A DNA stretch of 64,000 nt, taken from the NCBI RefSeq assembly GCF_030913655.1, contig NZ_CP133189.1, forward strand, positions 3,462,001 through 3,526,000, read 5' to 3'. Below the pieces are notes generated by a model. That model searched no databases. It saw only the letters and a program-made list of their open reading frames with translations, and was not told the origin of the DNA. The stretch is from Clostridium sp. MB40-C1 (lineage in GTDB: Bacteria > Bacillota > Clostridia > Clostridiales > Clostridiaceae). Numbering within the stretch: the stretch's first letter is position 1; each line of letters begins with the position of its first letter. Of this stretch, positions 1-10,237 are shown piece by piece. Both the position numbers and the translations under genes were made by a program.

Positions 1-78
1 TATAATTAGATTAATATAAAACTATAAAAAAGCTAAAATATTTAAGCTTAACTTATAAATAATAGGAGGGAATTAAAA

Positions 79-1260
79 ATGGCAAGACAAAAGTTTGAAA
101 GAACAAAGCCACATGTAAACATAGGAACAATAGGACACGTAGACCATGGTAAGACAACAACAACAGCAGCAATCACAATGACATTAGCAAAAACAGGTGG
201 AGCACAAGTACAAAACTACGAAGATATAGACAAAGCACCAGAAGAAAAAGAAAGAGGAATCACAATCAATACATCACACGTTGAGTATGAAACAGACAAC
301 AGACACTATGCACACGTTGACTGTCCAGGACATGCTGACTATGTAAAGAACATGATCACAGGAGCAGCACAAATGGATGGAGCAATCTTAGTAGTATCAG
401 CAGCAGATGGTCCAATGCCACAAACAAGAGAACATATACTACTAGCATCAAGAGTTGGAGTTAACCACATAGTAGTATTTTTAAACAAATCAGACCAAGT
501 AGATGATCCAGAATTATTAGAATTAGTAGAAATGGAAGTAAGAGAATTATTAAGTGAATATGGATTTGATGGAGATGGATGTCCAGTAGTAACAGGATCA
601 GCTTTAAAAGCAATAGAAGAAGGCGATGATCAATGTATACTAGACTTAATGGCAGCAGTAGATGAATATATACCAACACCAGAAAGAGCTACAGACCAAC
701 CATTCTTAATGCCAGTAGAAGATGTATTCACAATTACAGGAAGAGGAACAGTTGCAACAGGAAGAGTAGAAAGAGGAATTCTTCATGTAGGAGATGAACT
801 ACAAATCATCGGAATGAAAGAAGAAATAGGAAAGACAACATGTACAGGAGTAGAAATGTTCAGAAAGATGCTTGACGAAGCAATGGCTGGAGATAACATC
901 GGAGCATTATTAAGAGGTGTTCAAAGAGATGATATCGAAAGAGGTCAAGTATTAGCAAAACCAGGAACAGTAACTCCACACAAAAAATTTGTAGGTCAAG
1001 TTTACGTATTAAAGAAAGAAGAAGGTGGAAGACACACTCCATTCTTTAACGGATACAGACCACAATTCTATTTCAGAACAACAGACGTAACAGGATCAAT
1101 CGCATTACCAGAAGGAGTAGAAATGGTTATGCCAGGAGATCACATAGATATGAATGTTGAATTAATAACACAAGTAGCAATGGAACCAAACCTAAGATTC
1201 GCTATCAGAGAAGGTGGAAGAACAGTAGGTTCAGGAGTTGTTACTACTATAATAGAATAG
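79..1260 (+). CDS. tuf: Elongation factor Tu
   Basis: GTPase that delivers aminoacyl-tRNA to the ribosomal A site in the cytoplasm. The 393-residue protein has the P-loop GHVDHGKT at residues 19-26, the DCPGH switch motif near 81-85 and the NKSD guanine-specificity motif, followed by the two beta-barrel domains. It is slightly shorter than common 397-residue forms; the difference lies around residues 185-195. A strong AGGAGGG site lies 9 bases before the ATG. Codon use is extremely biased toward A-ending codons (ACA, GCA, GGA), as expected for a very highly expressed gene. fusA usually precedes tuf, but the window begins too late to show it. A terminator follows directly. Confidence 0.98.
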   Translation: MARQKFERTKPHVNIGTIGHVDHGKTTTTAAITMTLAKTGGAQVQNYEDIDKAPEEKERGITINTSHVEYETDNRHYAHVDCPGHADYVKNMITGAAQMDGAILVVSAADGPMPQTREHILLASRVGVNHIVVFLNKSDQVDDPELLELVEMEVRELLSEYGFDGDGCPVVTGSALKAIEEGDDQCILDLMAAVDEYIPTPERATDQPFLMPVEDVFTITGRGTVATGRVERGILHVGDELQIIGMKEEIGKTTCTGVEMFRKMLDEAMAGDNIGALLRGVQRDDIERGQVLAKPGTVTPHKKFVGQVYVLKKEEGGRHTPFFNGYRPQFYFRTTDVTGSIALPEGVEMVMPGDHIDMNVELITQVAMEPNLRFAIREGGRTVGSGVVTTIIE

Positions 1261-1296
1261 TTCTATTTCATTTAATTATAAATAAAGGCCTTTACG

Positions 1297-1336
1297 AATA
1301 AGAGAAGAAGGGAGAAACTTTCTTCTCTTATTTTAA
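1297..1336 (+). terminator. Terminator after tuf
   Basis: A 13-bp perfect stem (1297-1309 with 1320-1332) with a 10-nt loop is followed by a T-rich tail. It separates tuf from the rpsJ operon. Confidence 0.85.
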
Positions 1337-1403
1337 ATTTAAAACCGTATATTGTATACAATTTATAAAACATAAATAAATTAATGTAAAAACTAAAAAA
1401 TAC

Positions 1404-1432
1404 TTGTCAAAATGAAAAAAATATTATACAAT
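1404..1432 (+). promoter_or_regulatory. Sigma-A type promoter of the S10 operon
   Basis: TTGTCA at 1404-1409, a 17-nt spacer and TACAAT at 1427-1432 give a likely start near 1439, at the beginning of the structured leader. A perfect 12-bp palindrome, ATTGTATACAAT, lies upstream at 1351-1362 and has no known meaning to me. Confidence 0.6.
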
Positions 1433-1438
1433 ATAAGA

Positions 1439-1630
1439 GTTGTAACACAACAATGGCGATGAAGCAAGAGGTTGCTGGGATTTCCAGGTTATTCTTAGCT
1501 GAGCATGCCTCGATCTTGAATCGGGCGACGATGCTGTAAAATGTATCAGTGTGAGTTTTAATATGCAACACCTGGAACAGTTTACATTACATCGGAAAGT
1601 ATTGTGAAGTAAAGAGAAATGAAAAGGAGG
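1439..1630 (+). ncRNA. Structured 5' leader of the S10 operon
   Basis: About 190 nt of non-coding, relatively GC-rich sequence precedes rpsJ. A hairpin can form from 1502 to 1535 (AGCAT with ATGCT outside, CTCGAT with ATCGGG inside). GCTGGGA at 1474-1480 can pair with TCTTAGC at 1493-1499. TTCCAGGT at 1482-1489 is perfectly complementary to ACCTGGAA at 1570-1577, a possible long-range or pseudoknot pairing. By position and structure this is a candidate ribosomal-protein autoregulatory leader; which protein would bind is not visible. Confidence 0.65.
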
Positions 1631-1638
1631 GAAATATA

Positions 1639-1947
1639 ATGGCAAATCAAAAAATAAGAATTAGATTAAAGGCGTTTGATCACAATATTTTAGATCAATC
1701 AGCTGAAAAAATCGTTGAAACTGCTAAAAATACAGGAGCTAAAGTAGCTGGTCCAGTACCACTACCAACTGAAAAAGATATAGTTACAATCTTAAGAGCA
1801 ACTCATAAATACAAAGACTCTAGAGAGCAGTTCGAAATAAGAACACATAAAAGACTTATTGATATATTAAGTCCATCACCAAAAACTGTTGATGCTTTAA
1901 TGAGATTAGATTTACCAGCAGGTGTAGATATTGAAATAAAACTATAG
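1639..1947 (+). CDS. rpsJ: 30S ribosomal protein S10
   Basis: S10 of the small subunit, also known from NusB-dependent antitermination. The 102-residue protein has the usual length and the family sequence ([12 protein letters not shown] start, VDIEIKL end). AAGGAGGG lies 7-8 bases before the ATG. It is the first gene of the superoperon and follows a long structured leader, so operon-wide control probably acts just upstream of it. Confidence 0.98.
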   Translation: MANQKIRIRLKAFDHNILDQSAEKIVETAKNTGAKVAGPVPLPTEKDIVTILRATHKYKDSREQFEIRTHKRLIDILSPSPKTVDALMRLDLPAGVDIEIKL

Positions 1948-1953
1948 TATATA

Positions 1954-1998
1954 ATCACAAGCTATTATCATGAGATATTATGATTGCTAATTTGTGAT
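1954..1998 (+). promoter_or_regulatory. Intercistronic hairpin between rpsJ and rplC
   Basis: ATCACAA at 1954-1960 pairs with TTGTGAT at 1992-1998, with an inner ATCAT (1967-1971) and ATGAT (1980-1984) stem. There is no T-run, so it is not a terminator. It may mark RNA processing or a protein-binding site in an otherwise tightly packed operon. Confidence 0.4.
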
Positions 1999-2025
1999 CC
2001 GCTAATATTTAGGGAGGTGCGATAA

Positions 2026-2655
2026 ATGAAAAAAGCTATAATAGGTAGAAAGTTAGGAATGACTCAAATATTTGATGAAAATGGTAAAGTTGTTCCAGTT
2101 ACAGTTGTAGAAGCAGGACCATGTGTAGTTATTCAAAAGAAAAGCGAAGAAAAAGACGGATACAATGCTATCCAAATTGGATTCGGTGAAATAAGAGAAA
2201 AATTAGTTAATAACCCTGTTAAAGGTCATTTTGCAAAAGCAGGTGTCGCTTTAAAGAGAATAGTTAAAGAATTTAGATTAGAAAATATAGATGAATATGA
2301 AGTAGGAAACGAAATAAAGGCTGAGGCGTTTGTAGCTGGAGATAAAGTAGATGTTTCAGGGGTTTCAAAAGGAAAGGGATTCCAAGGAACAATTAAGAGA
2401 TGGAATATGCACAGAGGGCCTATGGCTCACGGTTCTAAGTACCATAGAGCAGTTGGATCAATGGGTGCAGCATCATATCCAGCAAGAACATTCAAAAATA
2501 AAAAAATGCCAGGACATATGGGTAACAAGAAAACAACTGTTTTGAATCTTCAAGTTGTAAAAGTTATGCCAGAAAAGAATGTTATCTTAATCAAAGGTGG
2601 AATACCAGGACCAAACAAAGGTTATGTTGTAATAAAAGATACAGTGAAAGCTTAA
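2026..2655 (+). CDS. rplC: 50S ribosomal protein L3
   Basis: L3 is an early-assembling 23S rRNA-binding protein near the peptidyl transferase centre. The 209-residue protein starts [16 protein letters not shown], a family hallmark, and carries the GHMGNKKTT loop near residues 163-172 that extends into the ribosome core. AGGGAGGTG precedes the ATG. It is second in the S10 operon, with a 30-base gap to rplD. Confidence 0.98.
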   Translation: MKKAIIGRKLGMTQIFDENGKVVPVTVVEAGPCVVIQKKSEEKDGYNAIQIGFGEIREKLVNNPVKGHFAKAGVALKRIVKEFRLENIDEYEVGNEIKAEAFVAGDKVDVSGVSKGKGFQGTIKRWNMHRGPMAHGSKYHRAVGSMGAASYPARTFKNKKMPGHMGNKKTTVLNLQVVKVMPEKNVILIKGGIPGPNKGYVVIKDTVKA

Positions 2656-2685
2656 TAAAAGTTTTTCAGGAAAGGAGGATATAGG

Positions 2686-3306
2686 ATGCCTACATTAGAT
2701 TTATTTAATAGAGAAGGACAAAAAGTTGGAGATATACAATTAGCAGATAACGTATTTGGAGTAGAAGTAAATGAAAGTGCTTTACACCAAGTTGTAGTTG
2801 CACAATTAGCAAATAAAAGACAAGGAACTCAATCAACTAAGACTAGAGCAGAAGTTTCAGGTGGGGGAAAGAAGCCTTGGAGACAAAAAGGAACAGGTAG
2901 AGCAAGACAAGGATCAATAAGAGCTCCTCAATGGATTCATGGTGGAATAGTTTTTGCACCAAAACCAAGAGATTATAGAATGTCTATTCCAAAATCAATG
3001 AGAAGAGTTGCTATGAAATCAGCATTAAGTAGCAAAGTTGCTGAACAAGAAATGATAGTTATTGAAAGCTTAGAATTAGAAGCACCAAAAACAAAAGAAA
3101 TGGTTAAAATGTTAAATGCATTTGAAACTGAAAAAGCTTTAATAATTGTATCAGAATCTAATGAAAATATTTATAAATCAGCAAGAAATATACAAGGGGT
3201 AACTGTGTTACCAGTTAACAACTTAAATGTTTATGATATATTAAAACATGGAAAGTTTATTGTTACAAAAGAAGCGATTGCTAAAATTGAGGAGGTGTAT
3301 GCATAA
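2686..3306 (+). CDS. rplD: 50S ribosomal protein L4
   Basis: L4 lines the peptide exit tunnel; its extended loop (around [24 protein letters not shown]) is where macrolide-resistance mutations occur. The 206-residue length is normal. In E. coli L4 represses its own operon through the leader, so L4 is one candidate ligand for the leader at 1439-1630, an inference only. The stop overlaps the rplW start by one base. Confidence 0.98.
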   Translation: MPTLDLFNREGQKVGDIQLADNVFGVEVNESALHQVVVAQLANKRQGTQSTKTRAEVSGGGKKPWRQKGTGRARQGSIRAPQWIHGGIVFAPKPRDYRMSIPKSMRRVAMKSALSSKVAEQEMIVIESLELEAPKTKEMVKMLNAFETEKALIIVSESNENIYKSARNIQGVTVLPVNNLNVYDILKHGKFIVTKEAIAKIEEVYA

Positions 3307-3599
3307 TGGCAATGAGCAGTTATGATATTATAAGAAGACCAGTAGTAACTGAAAAAAGCATGGCTGATATGGCTGATAAAAAATACACCTTCGTTGTAGA
3401 TATTCATGCTAATAAATCTGAAATAAAAAGAGCAGTAGAAGCTATATTCGATGTAAAAGTTGAATCAGTAAATACTGTTAGAGTAAGTGGAAAGATTAAA
3501 AGAGTTGGAGTGCATATCGGAAAGAGAGCTGACTATAAAAAAGCAATGGTTAAGCTAACTTCAGACAGTAAAACAATAGAATTCTTCGAAGGAATGTAA
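3306..3599 (+). CDS. rplW: 50S ribosomal protein L23
   Basis: L23 lies at the tunnel exit and is the docking site for trigger factor and SRP. The 97-residue protein has the family start [13 protein letters not shown] and a normal length. Its ATG overlaps the rplD stop (TAATG), so it is translationally coupled, with GAGGAGG at the end of rplD as the binding site. A small hairpin (TGGC/GCCA, about 3615-3626) occupies the 56-base gap to rplB. Confidence 0.98.
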   Translation: MAMSSYDIIRRPVVTEKSMADMADKKYTFVVDIHANKSEIKRAVEAIFDVKVESVNTVRVSGKIKRVGVHIGKRADYKKAMVKLTSDSKTIEFFEGM

Positions 3600-3655
3600 T
3601 TCATTAAGCCGTTATTGGCGAAAAGCCAGATAAGCGAAAAAAGGAGGGAATACAA

Positions 3656-4489
3656 ATGGCAGTTAAGAAGTTTAGACCAACTACACCTTCAAGAAGACAT
3701 ATGACAGTTGCTACTTTTGAAGAAATAACAACAGATAGACCAGAAAGATCACTTCTTGTTTCATTAAACAAAAAAGCAGGAAGAAATGCTCATGGTAAGA
3801 TAACTGTCCGTCATCGTGGTGGTGGAGAAAAAAGACAATATAGAATAATAGATTTTAAGAGAAATAAAGATGGAATACCTGCAAAGGTTGCTACTATAGA
3901 ATATGATCCAAACAGAACAGCATACATAGCACTTTTAAATTATGCTGATGGTGAAAAGAGATATATAATTGCCCCAGTTGGATTAAAAGTAGGTGATACA
4001 GTAATGTCAGGTGCGGAATCTGATATTAAAGTAGGTAATGCACTTGCTCTTAAAAACATACCAGTAGGTACAGTAATTCACAACATCGAATTACAAGCTG
4101 GTAAAGGTGGTCAAATGGTTAGATCAGCTGGATCTTCAGCTCAACTTATGGCTAAAGAAGGCAATTATGCTATTTTAAGACTTCCAAGTGGAGAAATGAG
4201 ATACGTAAGAATAGAATGTAGAGCTACAATAGGAACAGTTTCAAATCTAACAAATGACATTATTAAAGTAGGTAAAGCAGGAAGAAAAAGACATATGGGA
4301 TTCAGACCAACTGTAAGAGGATCTGTAATGAACCCTAATGACCATCCACATGGTGGTGGAGAAGGCAGAACACCTATCGGACGTCCAAGTCCAGTTACAC
4401 CATGGGGTAAACCTGCTCTTGGATATAAGACTAGAAAGAATAAAAAATATTCTGATAGCATGATAGTTAAGAAAAGAGGACAAAAGTAA
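3656..4489 (+). CDS. rplB: 50S ribosomal protein L2
   Basis: L2 is a primary 23S rRNA binder needed for subunit joining and peptidyl transfer. The 277-residue protein has the two beta-barrel RNA-binding domains and the conserved C-terminal segment [15 protein letters not shown], whose histidine approaches the active centre. AGGAGGG lies before the ATG. Confidence 0.98.
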   Translation: MAVKKFRPTTPSRRHMTVATFEEITTDRPERSLLVSLNKKAGRNAHGKITVRHRGGGEKRQYRIIDFKRNKDGIPAKVATIEYDPNRTAYIALLNYADGEKRYIIAPVGLKVGDTVMSGAESDIKVGNALALKNIPVGTVIHNIELQAGKGGQMVRSAGSSAQLMAKEGNYAILRLPSGEMRYVRIECRATIGTVSNLTNDIIKVGKAGRKRHMGFRPTVRGSVMNPNDHPHGGGEGRTPIGRPSPVTPWGKPALGYKTRKNKKYSDSMIVKKRGQK

Positions 4490-4502
4490 TAATATAAAAA
4501 CA

Positions 4503-4535
4503 AAGGAGAGAATTTCGGTTCTCTTCCTGGACTTT
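4503..4535 (+). promoter_or_regulatory. Intra-operon hairpin between rplB and rpsS
   Basis: AGGAGAGAA pairs with TTCTCTTCCT (one bulge) around a TTTCGG loop, followed after four bases by five Ts. It looks like a weak terminator or attenuator inside the operon. The rpsS binding site follows at about 4550-4556. Confidence 0.45.
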
Positions 4536-4562
4536 TTAAATTATGCGAAAGGAGGATTCTAA

Positions 4563-4847
4563 ATGGGAAGATCAGTTAAAAAAGGACCTTTTGTTAAGGA
4601 ATCTTTAATAAAGAAAATAGAAGCTATGAATGAACAAGGGGAAAAGAAAGTTATAAAGACTTGGTCAAGATCATCAACAATATTCCCACAAATGGTAGGT
4701 CATACTATAGCAGTTCATGATGGTAGAAAACATGTTCCTGTTTATGTGAGCGAAGATATGGTAGGACACAAATTGGGAGAGTTTGTTTTAACTAGAACAT
4801 TTAAAGGTCACGTAGATAAAAGTGAAAAATCATCACGTGTAAGATAG
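4563..4847 (+). CDS. rpsS: 30S ribosomal protein S19
   Basis: S19 sits in the 30S head and forms a complex with S13 contacting the A-site tRNA. The 94-residue protein starts [14 protein letters not shown] and ends with the typical basic segment. AAAGGAGGA precedes the ATG. It follows the only hairpin-containing gap in this part of the operon. Confidence 0.98.
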   Translation: MGRSVKKGPFVKESLIKKIEAMNEQGEKKVIKTWSRSSTIFPQMVGHTIAVHDGRKHVPVYVSEDMVGHKLGEFVLTRTFKGHVDKSEKSSRVR

Positions 4848-4868
4848 TCATAGGAAGGAGGAACTGAA

Positions 4869-5204
4869 ATGGAAGCTAGAGCTATAGCAAAGTATGTTAG
4901 AGTATCTACAACAAAAGCTGGAGTTGTCCTTGATTTAGTAAGAGGGAAAAATGTTAACGAAGCTTTCGCTATACTAAATTACACTCCAAGAAAAGCAGCT
5001 GAAGAAATCAATAAAGTATTAAAATCAGCTGTAGCAAATGCGGAAAATAATTTTAACTTAGATGTTAATAAGTTATATGTTTCAGAAGCTTATGCTAACC
5101 AAGGGCCAACTTTAAAGAGATTTAAACCACGTGCACAAGGTAGAGCATATTCAATAATGAAGAGAACTGCACATATTACACTAGTTGTTAAAGAAAGAGC
5201 ATAG
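4869..5204 (+). CDS. rplV: 50S ribosomal protein L22
   Basis: L22 contacts all 23S domains and, with L4, forms the tunnel constriction through a long beta-hairpin (the [14 protein letters not shown] region near residues 79-92). The 111 residues fit the family. AGGAGGA lies upstream; 21 bases separate it from rpsS and 15 from rpsC. Confidence 0.98.
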   Translation: MEARAIAKYVRVSTTKAGVVLDLVRGKNVNEAFAILNYTPRKAAEEINKVLKSAVANAENNFNLDVNKLYVSEAYANQGPTLKRFKPRAQGRAYSIMKRTAHITLVVKERA

Positions 5205-5219
5205 AAGGAGGGAAATAGA

Positions 5220-5885
5220 GTGGGACAAAAAGTACATCCACATGGCCTCAGAGTTGGCGTTATAAAAGATTGGGATGCTAAATGGTATGCAGATAGCAAG
5301 AATTTTGCAGATAACCTAATCGAAGATGATAAGATAAGAAAATTCATAAAAGAAAAATCTTACTCTGCAGGAATTTCTAAAATAGAAGTTGAAAGAACTC
5401 CAAAGAGAGTTAAAGTGAATATATACACTGCTAAACCAGGAATGCTTATAGGTAAAGGCGGAAAAGGAATAGACACATTAAAAGCAGACTTACTTAAGGT
5501 AGCTTCAGAAAAGAATGTTATAATAAACATAGTTGAAGTTAAGAAACCAGAATCAGACGCTCAATTAATGGCAGAAAACATTGCTCATCAACTTGAAAGA
5601 AGAATATCTTTCAGAAGAGCTATGAAGCAAACTATACAAAGAGCTATGAGAAGTGGAGTAAAGGGTGTTAAAACTGCTTGCGCAGGAAGACTTGGTGGAG
5701 CTGAAATAGCTAGAACAGAACAATATCACGAAGGAACAATACCTCTACAAACATTAAGAGCAGATATAGATTATGGATTTGCTGAAGCAGATACAACATA
5801 TGGAAAAATAGGTGTTAAAGTTTGGGTATATAATGGTGAAATTCTTCCAAAAAGAAAAGTTGAAGCAGAAGAAGTTAACCAATAA
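5220..5885 (+). CDS. rpsC: 30S ribosomal protein S3
   Basis: S3 forms part of the mRNA entry channel helicase. The 221-residue protein starts at GTG with the family N-terminus [13 protein letters not shown], and includes the KH domain with GKGGKGI near residues 79-85. GAAGGAGGG precedes the GTG. Confidence 0.98.
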   Translation: MGQKVHPHGLRVGVIKDWDAKWYADSKNFADNLIEDDKIRKFIKEKSYSAGISKIEVERTPKRVKVNIYTAKPGMLIGKGGKGIDTLKADLLKVASEKNVIINIVEVKKPESDAQLMAENIAHQLERRISFRRAMKQTIQRAMRSGVKGVKTACAGRLGGAEIARTEQYHEGTIPLQTLRADIDYGFAEADTTYGKIGVKVWVYNGEILPKRKVEAEEVNQ

Positions 5886-5903
5886 AGGAAGGAGGAATAA
5901 CTT

Positions 5904-6347
5904 ATGTTGATGCCAAAGAAGGTAAAACATCGTAAGCAACAACGTGGCAGAATGAGAGGAAAAGCTACAAGAGGTAATTTTCTTGCATACGGAGATTACG
6001 GTATTCAAGCAACTGAATGTTGTTGGATGACAAGTAATCAAATAGAAGCTGCCAGAATTGCAATAAATAGATATATAAAAAGAGGAGGAAAACTTTGGAT
6101 TAAGGTTTTCCCAGATAAACCAGTAACTGCAACTCCTGCTGAAACTCGTATGGGTAAAGGTAAAGGTGCTGTTGAATATTGGGTAGCTGTAGTTAAACCT
6201 GGTAGAGTATTGTTTGAATTATCTGGAGTTCCAGAAAATGTTGCTAGAGAAGCTATGAGACTTGCTTCACATAAGCTTCCAATGAAGACTAAGTTTGTTA
6301 CAAGAAGAGATTTCGAACAAATGGGTGGTGAAGTAAATGAAGGCTAA
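5904..6347 (+). CDS. rplP: 50S ribosomal protein L16
   Basis: L16 organises the A-site and the peptidyl transferase region. The 147-residue protein starts [17 protein letters not shown], matching the family exactly, which fixes the ATG at 5904. The conserved [17 protein letters not shown] segment is present. It overlaps rpmC by 11 bases, so the two are probably translationally coupled. Confidence 0.98.
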   Translation: MLMPKKVKHRKQQRGRMRGKATRGNFLAYGDYGIQATECCWMTSNQIEAARIAINRYIKRGGKLWIKVFPDKPVTATPAETRMGKGKGAVEYWVAVVKPGRVLFELSGVPENVAREAMRLASHKLPMKTKFVTRRDFEQMGGEVNEG

Positions 6348-6546
6348 CGAGTTAAACGAATTAAAGCAAAGTTCTTCTCAAGAACTATCAACAAGATTAA
6401 ATGACTTGAAAGCAGAGTTATTTAACTTAAGATTTCAATTAGCAACTGGCCAACTTGAAAACCCAATAAGAATCAGACAGGTTAAAAAATCAATAGCACA
6501 AGTCAAGACAATACTTAGAGAAAAAGAAATACAAGGGCTTAACTAA
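6337..6546 (+). CDS. rpmC: 50S ribosomal protein L29
   Basis: L29 is a small two-helix protein at the tunnel exit next to L23. The 69 residues include the conserved [16 protein letters not shown] and [17 protein letters not shown] segments. The start overlaps the end of rplP (GGTGGTGAAGTAAATGAAG), with a G-rich binding site within rplP. Confidence 0.97.
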   Translation: MKANELNELKQSSSQELSTRLNDLKAELFNLRFQLATGQLENPIRIRQVKKSIAQVKTILREKEIQGLN

Positions 6547-6573
6547 ATAATCAACTGAAAGGAGGATTACCAA

Positions 6574-6828
6574 GTGGAAAGAGGAAACAGAAAAACTAGA
6601 ATAGGTAGAGTCGTTTCAGATAAGATGGATAAAACTATTGTAGTTGCAGTTGAAGATAAAGTTCGTCACCCATTATATGGAAAAACAATGAATAAAACAA
6701 GAAAATTCAAGGCTCATGATGAAAATAATCAAGCTGGAATAAATGATAGAGTTTTAATAATGGAAACAAGACCATTGTCAAGAGATAAGAGATGGAGATT
6801 AGTAGAAATCGTTGAAAAAGCTAAATAA
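6574..6828 (+). CDS. rpsQ: 30S ribosomal protein S17
   Basis: S17 is a primary 16S rRNA binder with an OB fold. The 84-residue protein starts at GTG ([21 protein letters not shown], family-typical) after AAAGGAGGA. Spacing to rpmC and rplN is 27 bases on each side. Confidence 0.98.
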   Translation: MERGNRKTRIGRVVSDKMDKTIVVAVEDKVRHPLYGKTMNKTRKFKAHDENNQAGINDRVLIMETRPLSRDKRWRLVEIVEKAK

Positions 6829-6855
6829 TTTAACGGTTGAAAGGAGGAAGTTCAC

Positions 6856-7230
6856 ATGATACAACCACAAACTCGATTAAAAGTTGCAGATAATACTGGC
6901 GCTAAAGAAATTATGTGTATAAGAGTTTTGGGCGGTTCTAAAAGAAAGTATGGGAACATTGGAGATGTAATAGTTGCTAGCGTTAAAAGTGCAACACCAG
7001 GCGGTGTTGTTAAAAAAGGAGACGTTATTAAAGCTGTTATAGTTAGATCCAAAAGAGGCGTAAGAAGAGCTGACGGATCTTACATAAAATTCGATGAAAA
7101 TGCAGCAGTAATTATAAAAGATGATAAACAACCAAGAGGAACTCGTATTTTCGGAACAATTGCTAGAGAATTGAGAGAAAGAGATAAAGAGTTCAACAAA
7201 ATATTATCATTAGCACCTGAAGTTCTATAA
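6856..7230 (+). CDS. rplN: 50S ribosomal protein L14
   Basis: L14 forms inter-subunit bridges and is the docking surface for the silencing factor RsfS. The 124-residue protein begins [18 protein letters not shown] and ends with LAPEVL, both invariant in the family. AAAGGAGGA precedes the ATG. Confidence 0.98.
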   Translation: MIQPQTRLKVADNTGAKEIMCIRVLGGSKRKYGNIGDVIVASVKSATPGGVVKKGDVIKAVIVRSKRGVRRADGSYIKFDENAAVIIKDDKQPRGTRIFGTIARELRERDKEFNKILSLAPEVL

Positions 7231-7246
7231 AAGGGAGGTGGCTGTG

Positions 7247-7564
7247 ATGGCTAAAGTTCATGTAAGAAGAACAGACAAAGTAGTTGTTATTTCAGGTAAA
7301 GATAAGGGTAAAATAAGTGAAGTTCTAGCTGTGTACCCAAAAAAAGGAAAAGTTTTAATTAAAGATGTAAATGTTGTTACTAAACATATGAAACCAAGCA
7401 GAGAAAATATGCAAGGTGGAATTGTTAAAAAGGAAGCAGCTATAAATAGCTCAAAAGTTATGTTATATTGCACAAAATGTAATTCGGCTACAAGAGTTAG
7501 TAAAAAACTTTTAGAAGACGGAACTAAAGTTAGAGTTTGCAAAAAGTGCGGAGAAATACTATAG
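7247..7564 (+). CDS. rplX: 50S ribosomal protein L24
   Basis: L24 is an assembly initiator with a KOW motif (VVISGKDKGKISEVLAVYPKKGKVLIK). I chose the ATG at 7247 (105 residues, MAKVHVRR) because the in-frame GTG at 7238 lies inside the GGGAGG binding site. The C-terminus has CTKCN and CKKCG, two CxxC pairs that likely bind zinc, typical of the Cys4 form of L24. Confidence 0.97.
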   Translation: MAKVHVRRTDKVVVISGKDKGKISEVLAVYPKKGKVLIKDVNVVTKHMKPSRENMQGGIVKKEAAINSSKVMLYCTKCNSATRVSKKLLEDGTKVRVCKKCGEIL

Positions 7565-7586
7565 ACTTTGAAAGGAGGATTACCTA

Positions 7587-8126
7587 ATGAATAGACTACA
7601 AGAAAAATACGTTAATGAAGTAGTACCTGCATTAATGGAAAAGTTCGGATATAAAAATATAATGCAAGTTCCAAAGTTAGAAAAGATAGTTGTTAATATG
7701 GGTATTGGTGAAGCTAAGGATAATGCTAAAGTATTAGAATCAGCTGTTTCTGATTTACAACAGTTTACAGGACAAAAACCTATATTAACAAGAGCTAGAA
7801 AATCTGTAGCTAACTTTAAAATAAGAGAAAACATGCCAATAGGATGCAAAGTTACATTAAGAAAACAACAAATGTACGAATTTGCTGATAAATTGATGAA
7901 TGTAGCTTTACCAAGAGTTAGAGACTTTAGAGGAGTTTCTGCTAAATCATTTGATGGTAGAGGAAACTACGCATTAGGATTAAAAGAACAAATCATATTC
8001 CCAGAAATAGAATACGACAAAATAGACAAAGTAAGAGGTATGGATATAATATTTGTTACTACTGCCAAGACTGATGAAGAAGCAAGAGAATTATTAAAAT
8101 GTCTTGGAATGCCATTTGCTCAATAA
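7587..8126 (+). CDS. rplE: 50S ribosomal protein L5
   Basis: L5 binds 5S rRNA and the P-site tRNA in the central protuberance. The 179 residues match the family, including [14 protein letters not shown] and [25 protein letters not shown] precedes the ATG. Confidence 0.98.
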   Translation: MNRLQEKYVNEVVPALMEKFGYKNIMQVPKLEKIVVNMGIGEAKDNAKVLESAVSDLQQFTGQKPILTRARKSVANFKIRENMPIGCKVTLRKQQMYEFADKLMNVALPRVRDFRGVSAKSFDGRGNYALGLKEQIIFPEIEYDKIDKVRGMDIIFVTTAKTDEEARELLKCLGMPFAQ

Positions 8127-8141
8127 TAAGGAGGGAAAAAC

Positions 8142-8327
8142 GTGGCACGTAAAGCGATGATTGAAAAATGGAAAAAAGAACCGAAATTTTCAACTAGAGC
8201 ATATACAAGATGCAGAATATGTGGAAGACCTCATTCTGTACTTAAAAAATATGGAATATGCCGTATTTGTTTTAGAGAATTGGCTTACAAAGGTCAAATT
8301 CCAGGATGCAGAAAAGCTAGTTGGTAA
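8142..8327 (+). CDS. rpsN: 30S ribosomal protein S14, zinc-binding type
   Basis: S14 of the 30S head. At 61 residues this is the short zinc-binding type (S14Z): CRICGRPHS and [10 protein letters not shown] supply the four cysteines, and [11 protein letters not shown] is the conserved C-terminus. It starts at GTG after AAGGAGGG. No zinc-free paralogue is present in this window. Confidence 0.98.
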   Translation: MARKAMIEKWKKEPKFSTRAYTRCRICGRPHSVLKKYGICRICFRELAYKGQIPGCRKASW

Positions 8328-8357
8328 TATATGATATTTAGAAAGGAGGCATAATAA

Positions 8358-8753
8358 ATGGTTATGACAGACCCTATTGCAGATATGCTAACTCGTGTAA
8401 GAAATGCAAATATAGTTAGACATGAATATGTAGAAGTTCCATCTTCAAACGTTAAAAAGGCTATAGCAAACATATTGCTTCAAGAAGGATATGTTAAGGA
8501 TATTGAAGAATATGCAGATGGAGCAGTTCCAATGCTAAAATTAGCTTTAAAATATAATCAAAAAGAAAGAGTTATAACTGGTCTTAAGAGAATATCAAAG
8601 CCAGGTTTGAGAGTTTATTGTAAGAAAGACAATATTCCTAAAGTATTAAATGGATTAGGAGTTGCTATTATTTCAACTTCTAAAGGAATAGTTACAGATA
8701 GAGAAGCAAGAAAATCAGGATTAGGTGGAGAAGTTATTTGTTACATTTGGTAA
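8358..8753 (+). CDS. rpsH: 30S ribosomal protein S8
   Basis: S8 is a primary 16S rRNA binder; in E. coli it represses the spc operon by binding near rplE. The 131 residues include [15 protein letters not shown] and the C-terminal GGEVICYIW. The ATG at 8358 (MVMTDP) is favoured by AAAGGAGGC upstream; starting at the second ATG would remove two residues. Confidence 0.97.
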   Translation: MVMTDPIADMLTRVRNANIVRHEYVEVPSSNVKKAIANILLQEGYVKDIEEYADGAVPMLKLALKYNQKERVITGLKRISKPGLRVYCKKDNIPKVLNGLGVAIISTSKGIVTDREARKSGLGGEVICYIW

Positions 8754-8778
8754 TTTATTGTGAATAGGAGGTGTGGTC

Positions 8779-9318
8779 ATGTCAAGAGTAGGAAGACTTC
8801 CAATAGAAATACCTAATGGAGTAAAATTTGATGTAACACCAGATAACGTTGTTACAGTTAAAGGACCAAAAGGTGAATTAGTAAAGCAAATGCATAAAGA
8901 CATGAATATAGCAGTAGAAGACAACAGTGTAGTTGTTACAAGACCAAGTGATGTTGCTCAACATAGAGCTTTACATGGTTTAACAAGAGCATTAATTAAT
9001 AATATGGTAGTTGGTGTAACTGAAGGTTACCAAAAAACTTTACAATTAGTTGGTGTAGGTTATAGAGCTCAAAAGAAAGGTGCTGGATTAGTATTAAATC
9101 TTGGATATTCTCATCCAGTTGAGATAGATGCTGTTAAAGGTGTTGAATTTGAAGTACCTGAAGCTACTAAGGTTGTAGTTAAAGGAATCGACAAAGAATT
9201 AGTTGGTTCAATTGCTGCGAACATAAGAGTATGGAGAAAACCTGAACCATATAAAGGAAAAGGTATTAAATACGAAAACGAAGTTATAAGACGTAAAGAA
9301 GGAAAATCAGGTAAATAG
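8779..9318 (+). CDS. rplF: 50S ribosomal protein L6
   Basis: L6 lies near the factor-binding site. I chose ATG 8779 ([14 protein letters not shown], the family N-terminus, 179 residues) over the GTG at 8773 because AGGAGG sits at 8767-8772. The two related beta-sheet domains and the C-terminal [16 protein letters not shown] motif are visible. Confidence 0.97.
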   Translation: MSRVGRLPIEIPNGVKFDVTPDNVVTVKGPKGELVKQMHKDMNIAVEDNSVVVTRPSDVAQHRALHGLTRALINNMVVGVTEGYQKTLQLVGVGYRAQKKGAGLVLNLGYSHPVEIDAVKGVEFEVPEATKVVVKGIDKELVGSIAANIRVWRKPEPYKGKGIKYENEVIRRKEGKSGK

Positions 9319-9348
9319 TAGGAATAATAGCGGAAAGGAGTGAATTAA

Positions 9349-9711
9349 ATGTTCAACAAAGTAGACAGAAAAAAGTCTAGAGAAAAACGTCATCTTAGAG
9401 TTCGTAATAAGATTTCTGGAACAGCTGTAAGACCAAGATTAGCAGTATTCAGAAGTGAAAAGAATATATACGCTCAAATCATTGATGATGTAGCTGGAAG
9501 AACTTTAGTTTCTGCTTCAAGTTTAGATAAAGATTTTAGTATAAAAATTGGAAGTAATAAAGAAGCAGCAAAAGCTGTTGGAGAACTTGTAGCTAAAAAA
9601 GCTTTAGAAAAAGGAATAGAAGAAGTTGTTTTTGATAGAGGCGGATACGTATATCACGGAAGAGTACAAGAACTTGCAGAAGGTGCAAGAGAAGCTGGCT
9701 TGAAATTCTAG
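9349..9711 (+). CDS. rplR: 50S ribosomal protein L18
   Basis: L18 binds 5S rRNA together with L5 and L25. The 120 residues contain [32 protein letters not shown] and the C-terminal [26 protein letters not shown] lies before the ATG. Confidence 0.98.
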   Translation: MFNKVDRKKSREKRHLRVRNKISGTAVRPRLAVFRSEKNIYAQIIDDVAGRTLVSASSLDKDFSIKIGSNKEAAKAVGELVAKKALEKGIEEVVFDRGGYVYHGRVQELAEGAREAGLKF

Positions 9712-9727
9712 AAAAGGAGGGAAAGGT

Positions 9728-10225
9728 ATGAAAATAGATCCTAATACACTAGAGCTAAAGGAAAAGGTTGTATTCATTAACAGAGTTGCAAAAGTTGTTA
9801 AGGGTGGAAGAAACTTTAGATTTAGCGCACTTGTTGTAGTTGGAGACGAAAACGGACACGTTGGAGTTGGAATGGGTAAAGCTGTTGAAATCCCAGAAGC
9901 TATAAGAAAAGGTATCGAAGATGCTAAGAAGCATTTAGTAGATGTAGCTATAGTTGGAACAACTGTTCCACATAGAATAGAAGGTAAGTTTGGAAACGGA
10001 GATGTTTTAATAATGCCTGCTGCTGAAGGTACAGGAGTTATCGCTGGTGGTCCTGTTAGAGCAGTCCTTGAATTAGCAGGATTAAAGGATGTTAGAGCAA
10101 AATCTTTAGGTTCTAACAATCCTAAGAATATGGTCGGTGCAACAATAGATGGATTATCAAAACTAAGAACTGCAGAACAAATTGCTAAATTAAGAGGCAA
10201 AACTGTAGAAGAGATATTAGGTTAG
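9728..10225 (+). CDS. rpsE: 30S ribosomal protein S5
   Basis: S5 affects decoding fidelity and is part of the mRNA entry site. The 165-residue protein has the double-stranded RNA-binding fold ([18 protein letters not shown]) and the [13 protein letters not shown] and [11 protein letters not shown] segments. The site where spectinomycin-resistance mutations occur in other bacteria is in the N-terminal part. Confidence 0.98.
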   Translation: MKIDPNTLELKEKVVFINRVAKVVKGGRNFRFSALVVVGDENGHVGVGMGKAVEIPEAIRKGIEDAKKHLVDVAIVGTTVPHRIEGKFGNGDVLIMPAAEGTGVIAGGPVRAVLELAGLKDVRAKSLGSNNPKNMVGATIDGLSKLRTAEQIAKLRGKTVEEILG

Positions 10226-10237
10226 GAGGGGTCTGCC

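Noticed and set aside
461-1042. Minus-strand open frames inside tuf
   Set aside because: Leu/Ile-rich low-complexity translations caused by the A-ending codon bias of tuf; no binding site.
9604-10200. 198-codon minus-strand frame over rplR/rpsE
   Set aside because: Both ribosomal proteins are certain on the plus strand; the frame is a shadow.
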